DNA of 64,000 bases from Limnoperna fortunei (Eukaryota > Mollusca > Bivalvia > Mytilida > Modiolidae), in contig OX104115.1 in the NCBI GenBank assembly GCA_944474755.1, positions 72,020,993 to 72,084,992 on the forward strand, given 5' to 3'. How positions within the stretch are numbered: the stretch's first letter is position 1; each line of letters begins with the position of its first letter. The notes below the pieces were generated by a model. The model did no database searches. It had not been told where the DNA came from and worked only from the letters and a program-made list of their open reading frames with translations. Of this stretch, positions 34,001 to 45,790 are shown in pieces. The translations under genes and the position numbers were made by a program.

Positions 34001-37000
34001 CAAAAGTTTGAATACAATAGTGTTATATATGTTGCATAAATTGGAATGTTTTATCATGTATATGGCAAAATTCAAGAAATTGGTTTAAACTTCATACCTA
34101 GACATGGTTTTATATATTTAACTGTTTGTATTTATGACGTGTACATGTACATGTAATCATGTAAGTGTAATTCATGTTTGTTTCAACTGTACATGTTAGA
34201 TACATGTCACCGTAAAATTAAATGATGTATCCTATTCTTAATCCCACTTATACAATGTAGCGAATGCATACCAACCTCTCACAAATTACACAAAGACATG
34301 CTAAGTAATTTAGATGGTTTTAAATACATACCTTTCCAACCTTTTTTATGAAGAAGAGACAAATAATAGTTATTTAAAAAAACTGATCATATCACTTACT
34401 TTTTACTTGTCTAACGTGCCTCTTTATCATTGCAAGATACTGTTGCTATTTAGCGGATAAATAAAAAATTGAATAAATACCTCAAAAGTTTATCATTTTT
34501 CTGTTGCATTTCTTTAACAGTCTTTTCATATTCTGTTTTTGTTTTCTTCATTTCAAGTTCCATACTATCAAGTAAATATAACAATCAAAATCACAAAATA
34601 AAGGCTTATTACAATCGTAAATGACAAAAATGAATAAACTAGTATATATTTCATATCAAGACGTGTTTTTTTATATATTTACATGTCTGAATGTGTAACG
34701 TGTAATTGTGGTTGCGGAATTCATATTTGTTTTAACTGTATATTTAAGATGCATGCCAAAGTAAAATATCAAATGATGTATCAACTACTTAACCTCTTCA
34801 TCCATAAATTAGCGAAAGTAAATCGACCTGTTACTGCTATTGACAACTAAGCTACTACAATAAAGGTTTGTAGAACAAAGGTTGGTGTTATCTCTTCAGA
34901 AGATTAATACGATCCATCTTTTAAATATGACTTTTCTCTGAGTTATGGTTAATCTTTCCTATTCCTGGATTTGATTTTTGATTGACATGACAATGTGTAA
35001 CTAGACGGGTATCCAATTATTATGTTTTGGTTCTTGTTGTATATGTTTGTCTGATTTCGGACTTGAAACGTATCTTTACTTTCGGTCGGCCTCCTTGCTA
35101 TGTTCCATAACATAAAAACATATTCAAATGGTTATATTAACAGTCAAAATAATTAGTTATATGATTCCATTATTCATTCTATTTTGTCCTCGAAATGGAA
35201 CGTAAAATCGTCATTAACCGTCATCTTTGATATTTTATTTTCAAGACAAGCAGATAGTACATTAAATGTTGTTAATTAATTAAAAGTTTAATTAGTTGAC
35301 GGAACTGTTCCATTATATTTTAAAGAAAATGTAACAGTAAACTACAGTTATTGTATGACATTAATTGCTAGAAGGACATTACGGATAATGTCATGTAGTT
35401 TACTTTTATCTGTTTGTGGATAATGTTTTAATATCGTGGTTATTCGCCTGGCATTATACGAGGTCTTGTTTTTATTTTTACATTTTATGTGGTCATGGTA
35501 TTGTCAAACATTCTGATCATATCAAGTCAATTTTATTTGTCCAACATGCCTTCTCATTATTTCAAGATAATGTTGCTTCCAAGCGGAAAAATAGAACAAA
35601 ATACCTTGAAATTCGATCATATTTCTGTTGCAATTCTTTGATAGTCTTTTCATTTTCTAATTTTGTCCTTTTCATTTCTAGTTCCATGCTAGTAAATAAA
35701 TATTATATATCAGAATAAGTTTGACTACAATCGTGTTATATATGTTTCAAAAATGTTAAATACATAAAAAAGCAAAACAATTCTAATTAAGACATGGTGT
35801 TTATGTTTAATTTTAGCTGAAAACTTTCAACACAGGAAATGTGAAATATCAAGCGATGCATTCAACTAGAAATCATTCTTCCGAATATAGGGGATGTATA
35901 CAAATTTCTCAAAATCTGTACGAAGATAATATAAAAGTGTGGAAATGATAAATGATTACTCCAGAGTTGTCACTAAAATATTTAAGCAATAAGATGTTAA
36001 TAGAACAAATCTGGGTTTGATGATACAGTCTTAAGAAAATAAGTATAAATATAATCATCAATGACATGTTATGAACATAAAAACAAAGCATAGATTATAA
36101 AAAATACGAAACCGTTCAACTTCCTTTGTCAACTTTTCTTTTGTCGCTTTCAACTTCTTAATTGTATTGTCCCTGTCCTGCAATTTGCTACAAATAGACA
36201 AATTTGTATTAAATTTTATTACATATATCCAGCAATTTAAATACTTAAAGCTGACGTTATAATGTGTATAGACAAAAAAAAACGAAAAAAAAACAACAAG
36301 CATCTACTATATAATACTTGCATACCATGCAAATCTAACACCCTTTTCTCCGCTTTTCCAGTCGCAACTGAAAATAAATCAAATAATATAACTAGATTGT
36401 GATCAACTTCTTTACGGTTTTTTAATACAAACATTTAAAATAACACAATCACCTTTCATTCAGATTTAGAAGCATCGTGTTTATCACTTTGTGGGTAAAT
36501 TCTGTATTATCGAATGCAGGAATGTGGCCATCTTCTACTGTGTCTATTATTTCCTCTAAAGAATGTACATTGTTTTTTACACTTTTATATACCATAAAAA
36601 ATGCAACAGGATGTTTTTCATTAGATGCCTCTTTAAATACATTAATCGCCGAATCGTATATGTTACACAACCTTTCTACGTCTTTCGTTGTAGTATTTAA
36701 TCTATCCTCCTCAGCAGTGTAGGATTCATCATTGCGTTCTTCTTCGATCACCTTAACATTGTCAATAGCAGCCTGTAATGTACATACAGTATTAATCATA
36801 TTCTGTCTTATAGCCTCTTTTTCCTTTTGCAAGTTTGGAATTAAGTCCGATTTGATTTTTGTTATTAAAGACGAAAGTATATTTCTTTTCTCTTGTAGTT
36901 TGGTGTGAAGAGCAGTCAAGTCTTTTTCTGCCTCTTTAACAGCGGAAGAAAGGCAACAAAATTCGTGCTGTGGATGTGATGCTATAACACACTCGCTGCA

Positions 37001-37249
37001 GACAAGGATGTCACATGTTTTACAAAATAGTTCGAACTTTTTGTCATGTTTATCACAATTCAAATTTGTTTTTAAAATTTGGTTGTTTACATATCTTAGG
37101 GGTACAACGTAGTGATTGTTGATATTGGTGTGTTTATCATGATCTGTCCTGCAGGTTCCGCACAAAACCTTTTTACAATCATAACAAAAGTCGGTGCCGT
37201 GCTCATTGCAATGTTGGCATTTGGACAATACTGCCTGTGCTGTTCCCAT
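28057..37249 (-). CDS. RING-less two-B-box, long coiled-coil (TRIM-like) protein, 10 exons
   Basis: Complement exons 37249-36453, 36367-36326, 36187-36113, 35688-35605, 34564-34481, 33974-33891, 33531-33448, 32684-32610, 29084-29028 and 28228-28057 join in phase 2 throughout. They total 1554 nt, or 517 residues plus stop. Residues 11-40 form a B-box-1 pattern (C11, C14, C22, C25, C30, C33, H37, H40). Residues 65-95 form a B-box 2 (C65, H68, C76, C79, C84, C87, H92, H95). A coiled coil runs from about 105 through the repeated exons. The C-terminus ([15 protein letters not shown] to KKTKR) is Ser/Asp-rich then basic. There is no RING, NHL or B30.2 domain, so an E3 activity is not supported; scaffolding or immune-signalling roles are inferred from TRIM relatives. 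A start further upstream was not found. Confidence 0.75.
28574..29020. other. Intronic AT-rich stretch of the B-box gene
   Basis: It contains a T-rich run and an (AAAT)n tract at 28985-29020 just 3' of the 29028 donor. No exon or element was recognised. Confidence 0.5.
29700..29830 (-). repeat. Fragment of the Penelope-like 3' tail
   Basis: GTTACACATTGTCATGTCCA on the + strand is the reverse complement of the GGACATGACAATGTGTAAC word in the tail at 34850-35110. Neighbouring T-rich words agree loosely. Confidence 0.35.
30582..30666 (+). repeat. (CATA)n microsatellite
   Basis: About 20 tetranucleotide units, followed immediately by a truncated SINE. The complement frame through it (repeated CMYV) is not a gene. 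Confidence 0.97.
30667..30762 (+). repeat. 5'-truncated SINE with internal deletion
   Basis: GCAGGTCGGGGGTTTTCTTC joins directly to TATGATATAGCTGG and then GCTGAAAGTGGCGTTAAACA and a (CAAA)n tail. The AATAAAAACTGG block is missing. Confidence 0.7.
31232..31320 (-). repeat. Dispersed repeat, inverted copy of 7391-7480
   Basis: The complement reads TAGAGTGCTCTGAAGTAACG, AATGCTCGCATTTAGGCTGC and ATTCATATTA, matching GGGGCTCTGAAGTAACG, GATGCTCGCATTAAGGCTGC and ATTCATATTA at 7391-7480. Confidence 0.6.
31340..31795 (+). repeat. Diverged tandem duplication, period about 305 bp
   Basis: The block at 31350-31500 (TTCAATTTTATCGATGTCAA, GTCTACTTTAAAATT, CAACAATATTTTC) recurs at 31655-31795 (TTTAATTTTATCGATCTAAA, GTCTACTTTAAAATT, CACAATATTTTC). 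It lies in intron 8 of the B-box gene. Confidence 0.65.
33448..35688 (-). repeat. Array of four tandemly duplicated 84-nt coiled-coil exons with intron flanks
   Basis: Exons 35688-35605, 34564-34481, 33974-33891 and 33531-33448 each encode 28 residues of the form [20 protein letters not shown], then QQKxDKLL. All are phase 2 to phase 2. Downstream intron flanks of the first three copies also match (ATCCGCT, AGCAACA, TTGCAATGATAAAGAGGCAC-like blocks). Exon and intron were therefore duplicated together, with unit spacing of about 1124, 590 and 443 bp. Confidence 0.85.
34850..35110 (+). repeat. Diverged Penelope-like 3' tail in intron 4 of the B-box gene
   Basis: CAAAGGTTGGTGTTATCTCT, CTCTGAGTTATGGTTAATC, TTCCTATTCCTGGATTTG and TGTTTGTCTGATTTCGG follow the order of 22585-22950. 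The encoded C-terminus is destroyed by stops. Confidence 0.55.
36453..37249 (-). CDS. B-box exon (exon 1) of the TRIM-like gene
   Basis: One 797-nt exon carries both B-boxes and the first coiled coil ([19 protein letters not shown], then [12 protein letters not shown]). It ends NLNE plus two bases of Arg at a GAAAG|GTGATT donor. The continuing frame hits a stop immediately after (36449), so an unspliced form would give a 266-residue protein. That form is also viable as a shorter isoform. Confidence 0.8.
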
Positions 37250-37513
37250 TATAACAACAAGAGAAGTAGACTGGAATGTGTAATAAAATGTGTCTGCAAT
37301 AGATTAAAAGGCAGATTTAGAACACAAAGAAAATATATACATGTATAAGCACAAAATGTACTTTTCTTAATTGATATAGAGTTTACAAAAAACCAGTTAT
37401 TACAGACCAATGAAAAAGTTTCACTAAATTGTTTCCTTTTACTGGTTGCCTGCAGTTTGTGCAAGAAGATTATAGAAGTGAAGTAGAAATTTTATCCACG
37501 TTTTAAAAAAGTT

Positions 37514-37625
37514 ATGAAACAGTGAGAAAGGAGTAGATCTGTATGAAACAGTGAGAAAAGAGTAGATCCGTATGAAAAAGTAAGAATGGAGTAGATCTGT
37601 ATGAATCCGTGAAAGCCAGGTATAA
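37514..37625 (+). repeat. 29-bp minisatellite upstream of the B-box gene
   Basis: Units starting ATGAAACAGTGAGAAAGGAG begin at 37514, 37543, 37572 and 37601 (about 3.5 copies). They lie 265-375 bases upstream of the ATG at 37249 in the direction of transcription. They could be promoter-proximal, but no factor site is asserted. Confidence 0.85.
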
Positions 37626-37629
37626 AAAT

Positions 37630-39630
37630 TTCCTTTCATAAGTCATTTGAAAGTAACATGTAAGAATTTCTTGTCTTTACCATTACAATATTTAATAGGA
37701 AAAATAATTGATACATTAATTATATGGATTGACGCCATTTTACATTATGAAAAAGTAACCACACGAACGAGTTTTTAAATTTAAAAATAACATCGTACAA
37801 AGCGGAGTTATATGTCTGTGTATGGGAAAGTTTTTTTTCACATTTTATTTAGTCAAGAATAAGGTTAACAGTCCTTTATAGCTCAACATGAATTAAATTA
37901 CATTGTTATACAACAAATAAAGTTCTTAAAAGCAATATTTAAATATGAAAGTAAAAAATGACACTTGTTTGCATTCCCTACATTAGTAACTAATTACATT
38001 GCTAAGGCACAAAATTGAAAAAAATAATATAAACATAGATTTAAAAAATAGGTCCGATTGATATTTGCCATTGGTAAATTAAAGTATCAAAAAAGTGTTT
38101 TTGATATAAAGCCTGTATTATGTCTTCGTTCAGCGCTGCCTCGGGTCTATACAGCTGATTGCGACCAAATACGACTGCATCAGCAAGATTAAAATAAGAT
38201 TTCCATAAACGACAATTGGCGACGTGTAATTTTATTTATAACTGTGCATTGTTCATAGAGGTTAAGCATATCTTTAGGCAACAATACATATTAAATTCTA
38301 TATGATATTTTCCGGATTTCAATAAGACTTCAAATTAATTAATTCAAAATGATAATTAACGTTAAACTTACATTTATAGTTTCAAATATGTTTGTGACAT
38401 TCCAGCATTATAGTAATCGTCTTGACGTGTACACACTGTTGACCTGTTTCGGCGACATCTTTTGTTTGATAAAATTGTTTTTTATGCTAATTATAAATGG
38501 TTACAGGTCCCAATTGTGTCCGACAATGTGCAATATTAGATTGTGTATATTTATAAATAATGGTGCATTGTTGACAATAATTTAATCTTTTAATGACTGT
38601 AATTCAAAGGTGAATAGACATTTGAGGTCTACTGAATATAAGGCAATTTAAACAATTCTATTGAATATATTAACAAAGTATAAACATTTAAATCAGGATA
38701 AAATAACTGATACAGATTGTATATATTGTCACGTATCGTTGTGGTCTGGAGTCATATCAGAGTTATTCCTTCGGCGTCGGGTTTAGAGATCACTGCTGAG
38801 GGCTTTGACAAAAAGAGGCAATGGACACAAAAAACCACTGTTTGCACGCTGTATTGTCGGCTTTAAAAATACCAGGCTGGTCTGTAATGATTTAATTTTA
38901 AAAAGTATTTTATTCGTGAAAAACATGAACTGTATTGGATAAAAAAACCTAGCTTATATATCCTCTGAGGGTAAAGTATATAAAGTGCTGTTTTACACCC
39001 TAGGTATTATTTAGAAAAGTAGCAACTACTACTATTAAGTATAGTTGGGGCCTTTACATAGAATAATGACCGAAGCCACTATCTAAACAATAGGATAGGC
39101 ACTTTGTCGACTCCGGTGCAATACTTTTTAAAGCACTTATTTAATGATCCTCTGCTCCACCAATAACCTCTGCTTATTTAGAAGCTGTAGTTCAGCTGTA
39201 GTGACCTTTATTCAGTTACAATTCCTATTTAGGATAACATTAGCTCCTCACTTTTCGATGTATCCTTTAGTCTCTTCCTGCTCAGGCTTCGAACAAGGAA
39301 GAATAATAATTATAAGTCATCTGTTTATATACCAAGTACGATAGCCTTCTAAGTCAAGTAATCTCTAAGCAAAAATGAAATAATTTCGTATCACATATGA
39401 ATTTTATTACAACCAGTAAACTCACAGCTTTAACTTTATTTAGATAACCTTTATCTGATATTTGTCCAAACTGCATCGATAATTACTTCACCATAAAAAC
39501 CACATTGAAAACGAAATATTATTACTTATACATATTGCCAATTCCAGTCAGACTTCTAGCAATAATAATTTCCAGTTCACTAAATTACTTTCAAAGATAA
39601 ACCAAACACATTTTGTTAAAAGCATCTCAC
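37630..39630. other. Mostly featureless AT-rich interval
   Basis: The only coding-like stretch is on the complement at 38174-38041: an acceptor TTGCTGATGCAG, then a frame with FGRNQLYRPEAALNEDIIQ and a stop 44 codons in. It could be a terminal exon of an unseen gene, but no family is recognised. The rest shows no repeat or gene I can support. Confidence 0.4.
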
Positions 39631-39755
39631 CTTCGTGATTTGTTAGTCTTTTTGTGGTTGTAAGAGGTATATACACCATCATCGAAATGTGTTTATTATT
39701 GGCCTCAAAGCCAAGATATGACATATTGTGTTTCACCCGAGGCTCTGCATCCAAA
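39631..39755 (-). CDS. Orphan exon candidate, unrecognised
   Basis: The complement reads AATTGCTAG, then a 125-nt open frame beginning LDAEPRVKHNMSYLGFEA with MVYIPLTTTKRLTNHE near its end, then a strong GAAG|GTGAGA donor. Codon composition looks coding. Partner exons were not found, so this is either one exon of a gene with distant exons or an isolated remnant. It enters in phase 2 and leaves in phase 1. Confidence 0.35.
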
Positions 39756-39759
39756 CTAG

Positions 39760-41110
39760 CAATTAGACCGTTCGAAAAAGAATAATGATGACATTTATAT
39801 TTTTTTGTTCAAAGGTCTTCAAGCGATGTTTATTATTTCTTTAAGTTCGCACTTTAAACATTAGTAACAGGTAACTCATAAGCTTATTAAAATCGTGAGA
39901 TTTTCATTTTTGTGGGAAAGGTGACGTAACAAAAATCAATAAACTGATAATTGAAATTGAATGATTGTTTTAAAATCACTCATTTCAAAGTCATGAGATT
40001 TTATTTTCAATGACGGACCAAGAAAACAACATTCCATCATTACTAATAATGATGTTCCGAATGCAAATTGAAGTGGTTGGGTTCGATAATATTACTGACA
40101 AATTATGTATTGTATTGTCCTTAATTTATTGGACTCTGTCTTAAATTCTAAGCAAAAAGCTCCCATATTATGAAAAACAAATCATGAACGCTATACCAAA
40201 ACTTTCTGATATAAAGTGCAACCTGGAGAAACTCAATTATGTGCGCCGACATCTTTTACTTATTGCAAAAATTATATCTGTATAATTTCGTAAATTTGTG
40301 GCTTATGTTTCTTGTTAATATTGTGACATCATATTATATTAACGTCCCTTTTTGTAATAACCTCATTTTATGTCTGACGTCAAAAGGACATAAAAATAAT
40401 TTGTTCCTTTTTAAAAAGTGTACTTAAGAAAGCAACAGACAATAGTTGGAGATTTGTTATTTTGTATGAAGACTACGACTAAGAAAAAGAAAACTTCCAA
40501 AGTAAATTAGTGCTTTTCGGTAACTGACATGGAGATTACTAGATTCTATACACTTAAAATATATCACCATCATTGTTCATTCCGAAAACAGTGACCGTAA
40601 ACGGCAAGAGACAATACGAAAAAAATTCAAATGCTGATTAGAAGCGTATCATGAATGTAAGTGATAAGACACGCTAAAGCGATGGTGCATGCGATCCAAT
40701 ATTTCCGTGGATTCATCTGTTAAAATCATGTGATATTGATACGCTAAAGGTGATTAAGTTTTCTATTGGCAATGCGGAAATTTATACAATAAACAATGCA
40801 TCTGAAGCATTCATAAATGTGGTCCAGAACTAATAATATTATGAATTTGATTTCTTTTTGTGCCATTCCCAAACAATCAAATTATACCAAATTATCAATA
40901 TAAATGCAGAAAACTGGTTGATTAAGAAAATTAGATTACTTTGGTATTCAGTACTTTACTCTTACATCTACCTATGGCTAAAACAAGTTTTCTTATTGAT
41001 GCAGAAAACGCTTCTCTCTTCGAAGCACTAGTTTCTTTTACTGGCTATAAATGTGTTTTTGCCCCTCGTCTTAAATCAAGTATTGTTTTGATTTTGGAAA
41101 GAAAAGTATT
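39760..41110. other. No supported feature
   Basis: AT-rich sequence with scattered stops on all frames. The short frames near 40239 and 40941 lack motifs and the second overlaps a repeat tail. Confidence 0.5.
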
Positions 41111-41119
41111 AATGAGACC

Positions 41120-41330
41120 TACCAAACAACACGAGACGAAAGTCATGTGCAAATTAAAAATCCGACCTCAGTCCAACATAGACAACGCAACACAAAAACG
41201 GAAATTGAGTAACCGGAAACTTATAAAAATGATAGGTGTACTCCAGAACACCAGACATGTAAGCAATTTAATAAGAGACCCATCAAATTACACATTGTTA
41301 TGTCCATAGAAAAGTACAGTCTTGAAAGAG
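41120..41330 (-). repeat. Penelope-like 3' tail fragment, antisense
   Basis: The complement contains TGGACATAACAATGTGTAA and, further on, TTTTTGTGTTGCGTTGTC and GACTGAGGTCGG. These correspond in order to GACATGACAATGTGTAAC and TTTTGTGTTGTGTTTGTC in the copies at 34980 and 22860. The + strand open frame 40941-41309 is largely antisense to this tail. Confidence 0.45.
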
Positions 41331-42304
41331 AAACGACTGTCTATTTAGCGTAATAGTCGCTATCCTTACTTATGCCCTATTATCGGGGCTGAACATGCAA
41401 CATTAATTTGTAGTCGAGACAGAATTAAACACGTCTAGCTAATTATGGTGAAAACAGATGACAACTACTTTATTAGCATTAGCGATGTAAATGTCGACCA
41501 GTACAATTTCGACACCTCAAAGTGTAATCCGCTTAAATGGAGTAAAAAGCTATTGTAAGTCCGCTCAAAAGCCAGAAAAAACCAATATTGGCTGATGTAT
41601 TCTGCTTGCATGAGAATTATTTAGATTTTTCACTTCCATATTTGGATACGGATAATATTCAGAAAACTGTAAGCAACTTAAACGAACATGAGCAATAAAT
41701 AAAATATATTGCTTAACATTTGCGACAAAAATTTATAAACTGTTCTTATTAAAGAAAACACGTGCAAGATTTTATTACGCACCTATAAGGCCAGTCTAGC
41801 TTATATGTTGTGGTGTATTATAAGCATAATCTAAAAACAGACATACATTATATGAAGATGCTCAAGCTATTAAAAAAACTTACAGAAGAGACGCAATATA
41901 TTTAGGTTTGCAGTGCTGAAAATTGTAATGTAAAACTGTGGCAAAAGCAATAATTTGTTAAAAAAGGCTTATGCAACTATCACAAATTTAATAAACGTAT
42001 CTGCTCTACTAAAATCACGTTATTTGGAGTAAAAACTTAGCATGCATGCATATTTTTGTTCTTTTTGTTTTAATAATAAACGACGCATTTGATTTTTTTT
42101 GTCTATTCTGATAGTAAATATGTAAAGACAGGTTTGCTTAATATGTGTATTCGATTACATACGTCATTATGTCACTCCCGAAATAAAAATATCAGGTTCA
42201 TAAAAGTCAGCGTGTTTTGATGAAAATGTTTTGCGTGAAAAATATAACTGCTTCCGGTGTATATCGTGCTTATGCCTTTTGTAAATCCGAAAAACTAAAT
42301 TTGT

Positions 42305-42385
42305 AATAACAATTATTTACTCGAGAAATTCAGCGCTTGTAAATGCGGCGGTTTTTTAATTTTGATAGGGCGATTGTCAATATTT
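42305..42385 (+). repeat. Single arm of the 23.7-kb foldback family
   Basis: AACAATTATTTACTCGAG, ATTCAGCGCTTGTAAATGCG, GCGGTTTTTTAATTTTGATA and GGGCGATTGTC parallel the arm at 23745-23815 and the copy at 49170. Confidence 0.5.
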
Positions 42386-43379
42386 AAATGTTGGTCTTGT
42401 TTTGGGGTATAATCTAGATGCAGTCAATTTTGTCTTTTTGAAACCGTTTGGTCTTCATAGTTTGCAGTTTTAAAAGTCTTGCATTTTGTCCAAATGCTAT
42501 TCTACGTCACGAAAATAGACAAACGTTTGTAAAAATAATTCTATCCCTTTAAAAACAAAACATGGCGGACGAACAATGAGTAATTCCCGTAGCAAAATTC
42601 ATATAAAATATATAAAAACGGAGGCATTTTATGAAGTATGGTCAGGTAATCGTGAATATTATTTTCTTCCAGATTTTTTTTTAATAAAAAGGTATAATTT
42701 TAATACATATAGTTATTAATATAATACATAGAAATATGATATTCAGTGTCATGATATACTTGTAATGGTAAAAACTGTAGGCTCGCAAAAAACGTATAGT
42801 GAAATATTAACTATAGGCATTCTTTTAGAAGTTATTTGTTCTACGGGTTTTATGATAACCTCCATTTTTGGCATAAACAAAGGTAAAACAATAAATTTCT
42901 TCTCATTTTTCACGCTACAAATGTCAAAGCGCTGATTAAAGTTTATTTCCAACTAAAGGTTTTATTTGTGTTTTGATGTAAACAACAAATGTTTAATATT
43001 AAATTAATTATATCAATTAATTTAATTTATATCTAAAATTACGATAATACCATCATCAACAGTCCTATATTTGGCTTTCTTTGTTACCATACATACTGAA
43101 AAACGTCAAATGCAGAAAGTGCAAAGACTAATTATAATTTAGCACTAATTATCGTATTTTAAAGATTGATTTTCCATATCGGTCATGACGACGTCTTAGA
43201 TCAACGTCTCAATGGATAACTTCAACCTAGACACATAAACCGGAATATCGATCCTACCGAAGAACGGATGTTAGAAATTAGAAAATTTAAGTACTCTCGT
43301 TTATCGTACAGTTTCGTTTGAGGTTTTCTCCGAGTTTGCTTTCAGAAGTGCTAAGTACGATTCCGACCTAAGTGTCTGG

Positions 43380-43720
43380 TAGTGACTTTAATTTCAAGCT
43401 CGCTAGGGTAAATTTAATGCAAATATTTACACCGTAGCGGACATTATAAGAGTCAAGACCTAATCATTATAAAGGCTGCAGATCGTGAGAGACTCGGCCA
43501 CATGAGTGTACAAAACAAGTCAGCGATGATATTGGAACCTATTTTAATACCAATGCTTTGTTAAAAAACGCGTCCCCAAACATGACAAATATGTTGTCAA
43601 ATAGAAAATCTAACATCTGACAGACCTCATCGTCAGGGTACTTTGGCAGACCTTATCTTCAGGGTACTTATTATCTGATTTAAAGTAATTAACGAAGTTC
43701 TGTCATGGAAAATTTGCAGT
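43380..43720 (-). pseudogene. Strongly decayed Penelope-like RT fragment
   Basis: On the + strand, GTGACTTTAATTTCAAGCTC, AGACTCGGCCACATGAGTG, ACCAATGCTTTGTTAAAAAA, CCAAACATGAC and GTACTTATTATCTGATTT match the order of the antisense fragment at 18540-18900, with many deletions and substitutions. It has no coding capacity. Confidence 0.5.
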
Positions 43721-43939
43721 TATATCGTTTTTCTTGCAAAAACAGATTTATGCATGGGTTTAAATTGCATATAGAGGAAGGCCGTTTAGAGAGTCGATCG
43801 ATAAATCAATGGTTGTTAGTATGTACCATTGGAAATAGATACCCAAACTTTAAGATGTCTACCGGATCTTTTGACGTTTTAGTATCCACATTTCATTTAT
43901 GCCACTTATGTAAAATCAAGTGTTACTAGATTGTTTGAG

Positions 43940-45780
43940 GTCTGTTTTTTGCCGATAATGTAGTGGTAAGGAATAATGATATATATGTTAGTTTGCATCA
44001 TTAGACTACCCTGCTGTGAGGCTGTTTGTGTAGCTTTGGTATCCATCACAAGGAAAATCAATATCTTCGATTTTTGGTTTTAGAGCCCAAAGGGTGGCCA
44101 TAGTCGATTTGTGATTTTTAAGAAGAGGAAAGCATTGTGGATGTGTCAGTATGATTGCAGCATCACGATTTCTAAAGGCTTATGATGGTATCTGCTTTAC
44201 TCATCGACCTTGTTAATTGACTGATTATTTAAAAATAATTCATTGGGGAATTATTTTCGATTTTAATTGGACATGCATATTTACTTACTTTTATCAATAA
44301 CGTAAACTATGAGTTGCAGGACTTGTCGGCCATTTAAAATATGTGAAAAATCTTGTCATGACGATGCAATAAATATGTTGATCGTTTGTGACCTTGATTA
44401 GGAGCGTTTACTCATTTTACTACACGTTGCATGTCTTGTTAGAATATTTGAATTAATGACATCAATATTAACCTTTTGGTCCTCATATTTTGCCCATTTT
44501 ATAGCGCAGTCGTATATAAACATAATAAATCTGTTATTCCAGTTGATTGGTGCACGGTATTTTTCTCTTTTGAACAAAATATTACGGAACTTTATTGTTG
44601 CCGATGATCAGATGTCCAGTTATCACGTAATCTAGAGGATTGTATATGAATGGGCAAATGTGGGAAAAAACAGTCTGGAGGTTTTGCTTTGAAGTAATCG
44701 ATAAAAAAATCCTGCAATACATGTTTGTAATTGAAGATCCTGCGTGCATAAGGATCTAGTATATGTATAAAACATAATCAGAACGGGTTTGTTTTTGACG
44801 TATTGTGGAATGTTGTAAGTAAAATACTTGTTATGCAGTATATTGCCAAGATTGATGGCGTCTATGCCTTTGTTAGCGAAAAGTAATGCAAAAAAGAAGG
44901 GGGTTTCTTTTTATCTGTGTGTATACGGGTTTGTACAGTATGTGATTTTCAATATCTAAAATAGCTGCTACTAATCTGCTTCAAGTAAACAGGTTCTATT
45001 ACAGCTGATTGGAGACTTACTTGTAAAGAATATGCAGTGTTTTAAGTGGTATAATACAAGTTTGATCAAATGTGACGAATTCCTAGTGGCTTGTGAGACA
45101 TCATGTAATTGAGATGTATAATGACTCTGGCCAATGGATTTTAATCTTCTCTGCACAAGAAAGCATCTAATGATAGTTCACATTATGAAACGCGTCACAG
45201 ATTCCTTATAGTTAAATTATTCTGTATAATTATAGCGTTAAGATCTACATGTATATGTACAAAATATACATTTAAAGCAAATATAATGCGTCTTAACATG
45301 TGATGCTTATTATGGATAGACAAATTACGTGTTTGTTTTTCAATGTAGTAACAAATTTCAAAACATTAAACCATTTTTTGCATTTTTTTTTACAATTTTT
45401 CAACTGCAGACAATCATTTATAAAATCAAAAAGTTGGGTTAAAGTAGGATCAAAGTTAAAAACCTGAAAAATTTCCCGTTCATATTAGACATATATACTT
45501 CTGTGCGATTTCACCGTGGGTAAATAATTATCGGACATGCTGAAAGAAAGCATATAAGTATTGATGACATTATATTAATTTTATTTCTGTGTATTTGGTA
45601 ATAATAGATCATGCGATTACATTATACAAGGCATCACTGCTGATTACACATAACGTTCCTTAAGCCGTAGGTTCATTCATAACCCCAAACGGAAATGTGT
45701 ATTTATATATGATATCGATCATTTTAATATTTTTGTAACATGTTTAATTTGAACAATGATAAAAGTGTAGGGAATTTCCT
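43940..45780. other. No supported feature except a possible poly(A) signal
   Basis: AT-rich sequence. AATAAA on the complement at 45585-45580 lies about 205 bases beyond the stop of the PAN/FA gene and could be its poly(A) signal. Nothing else was recognised. Confidence 0.4.
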
Positions 45781-45790
45781 TGATATATAT

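Noticed and set aside
40941..41309. 122-codon + strand frame
   Set aside because: Its 3' half is antisense to a Penelope-like tail repeat and the 5' half shows no motif.
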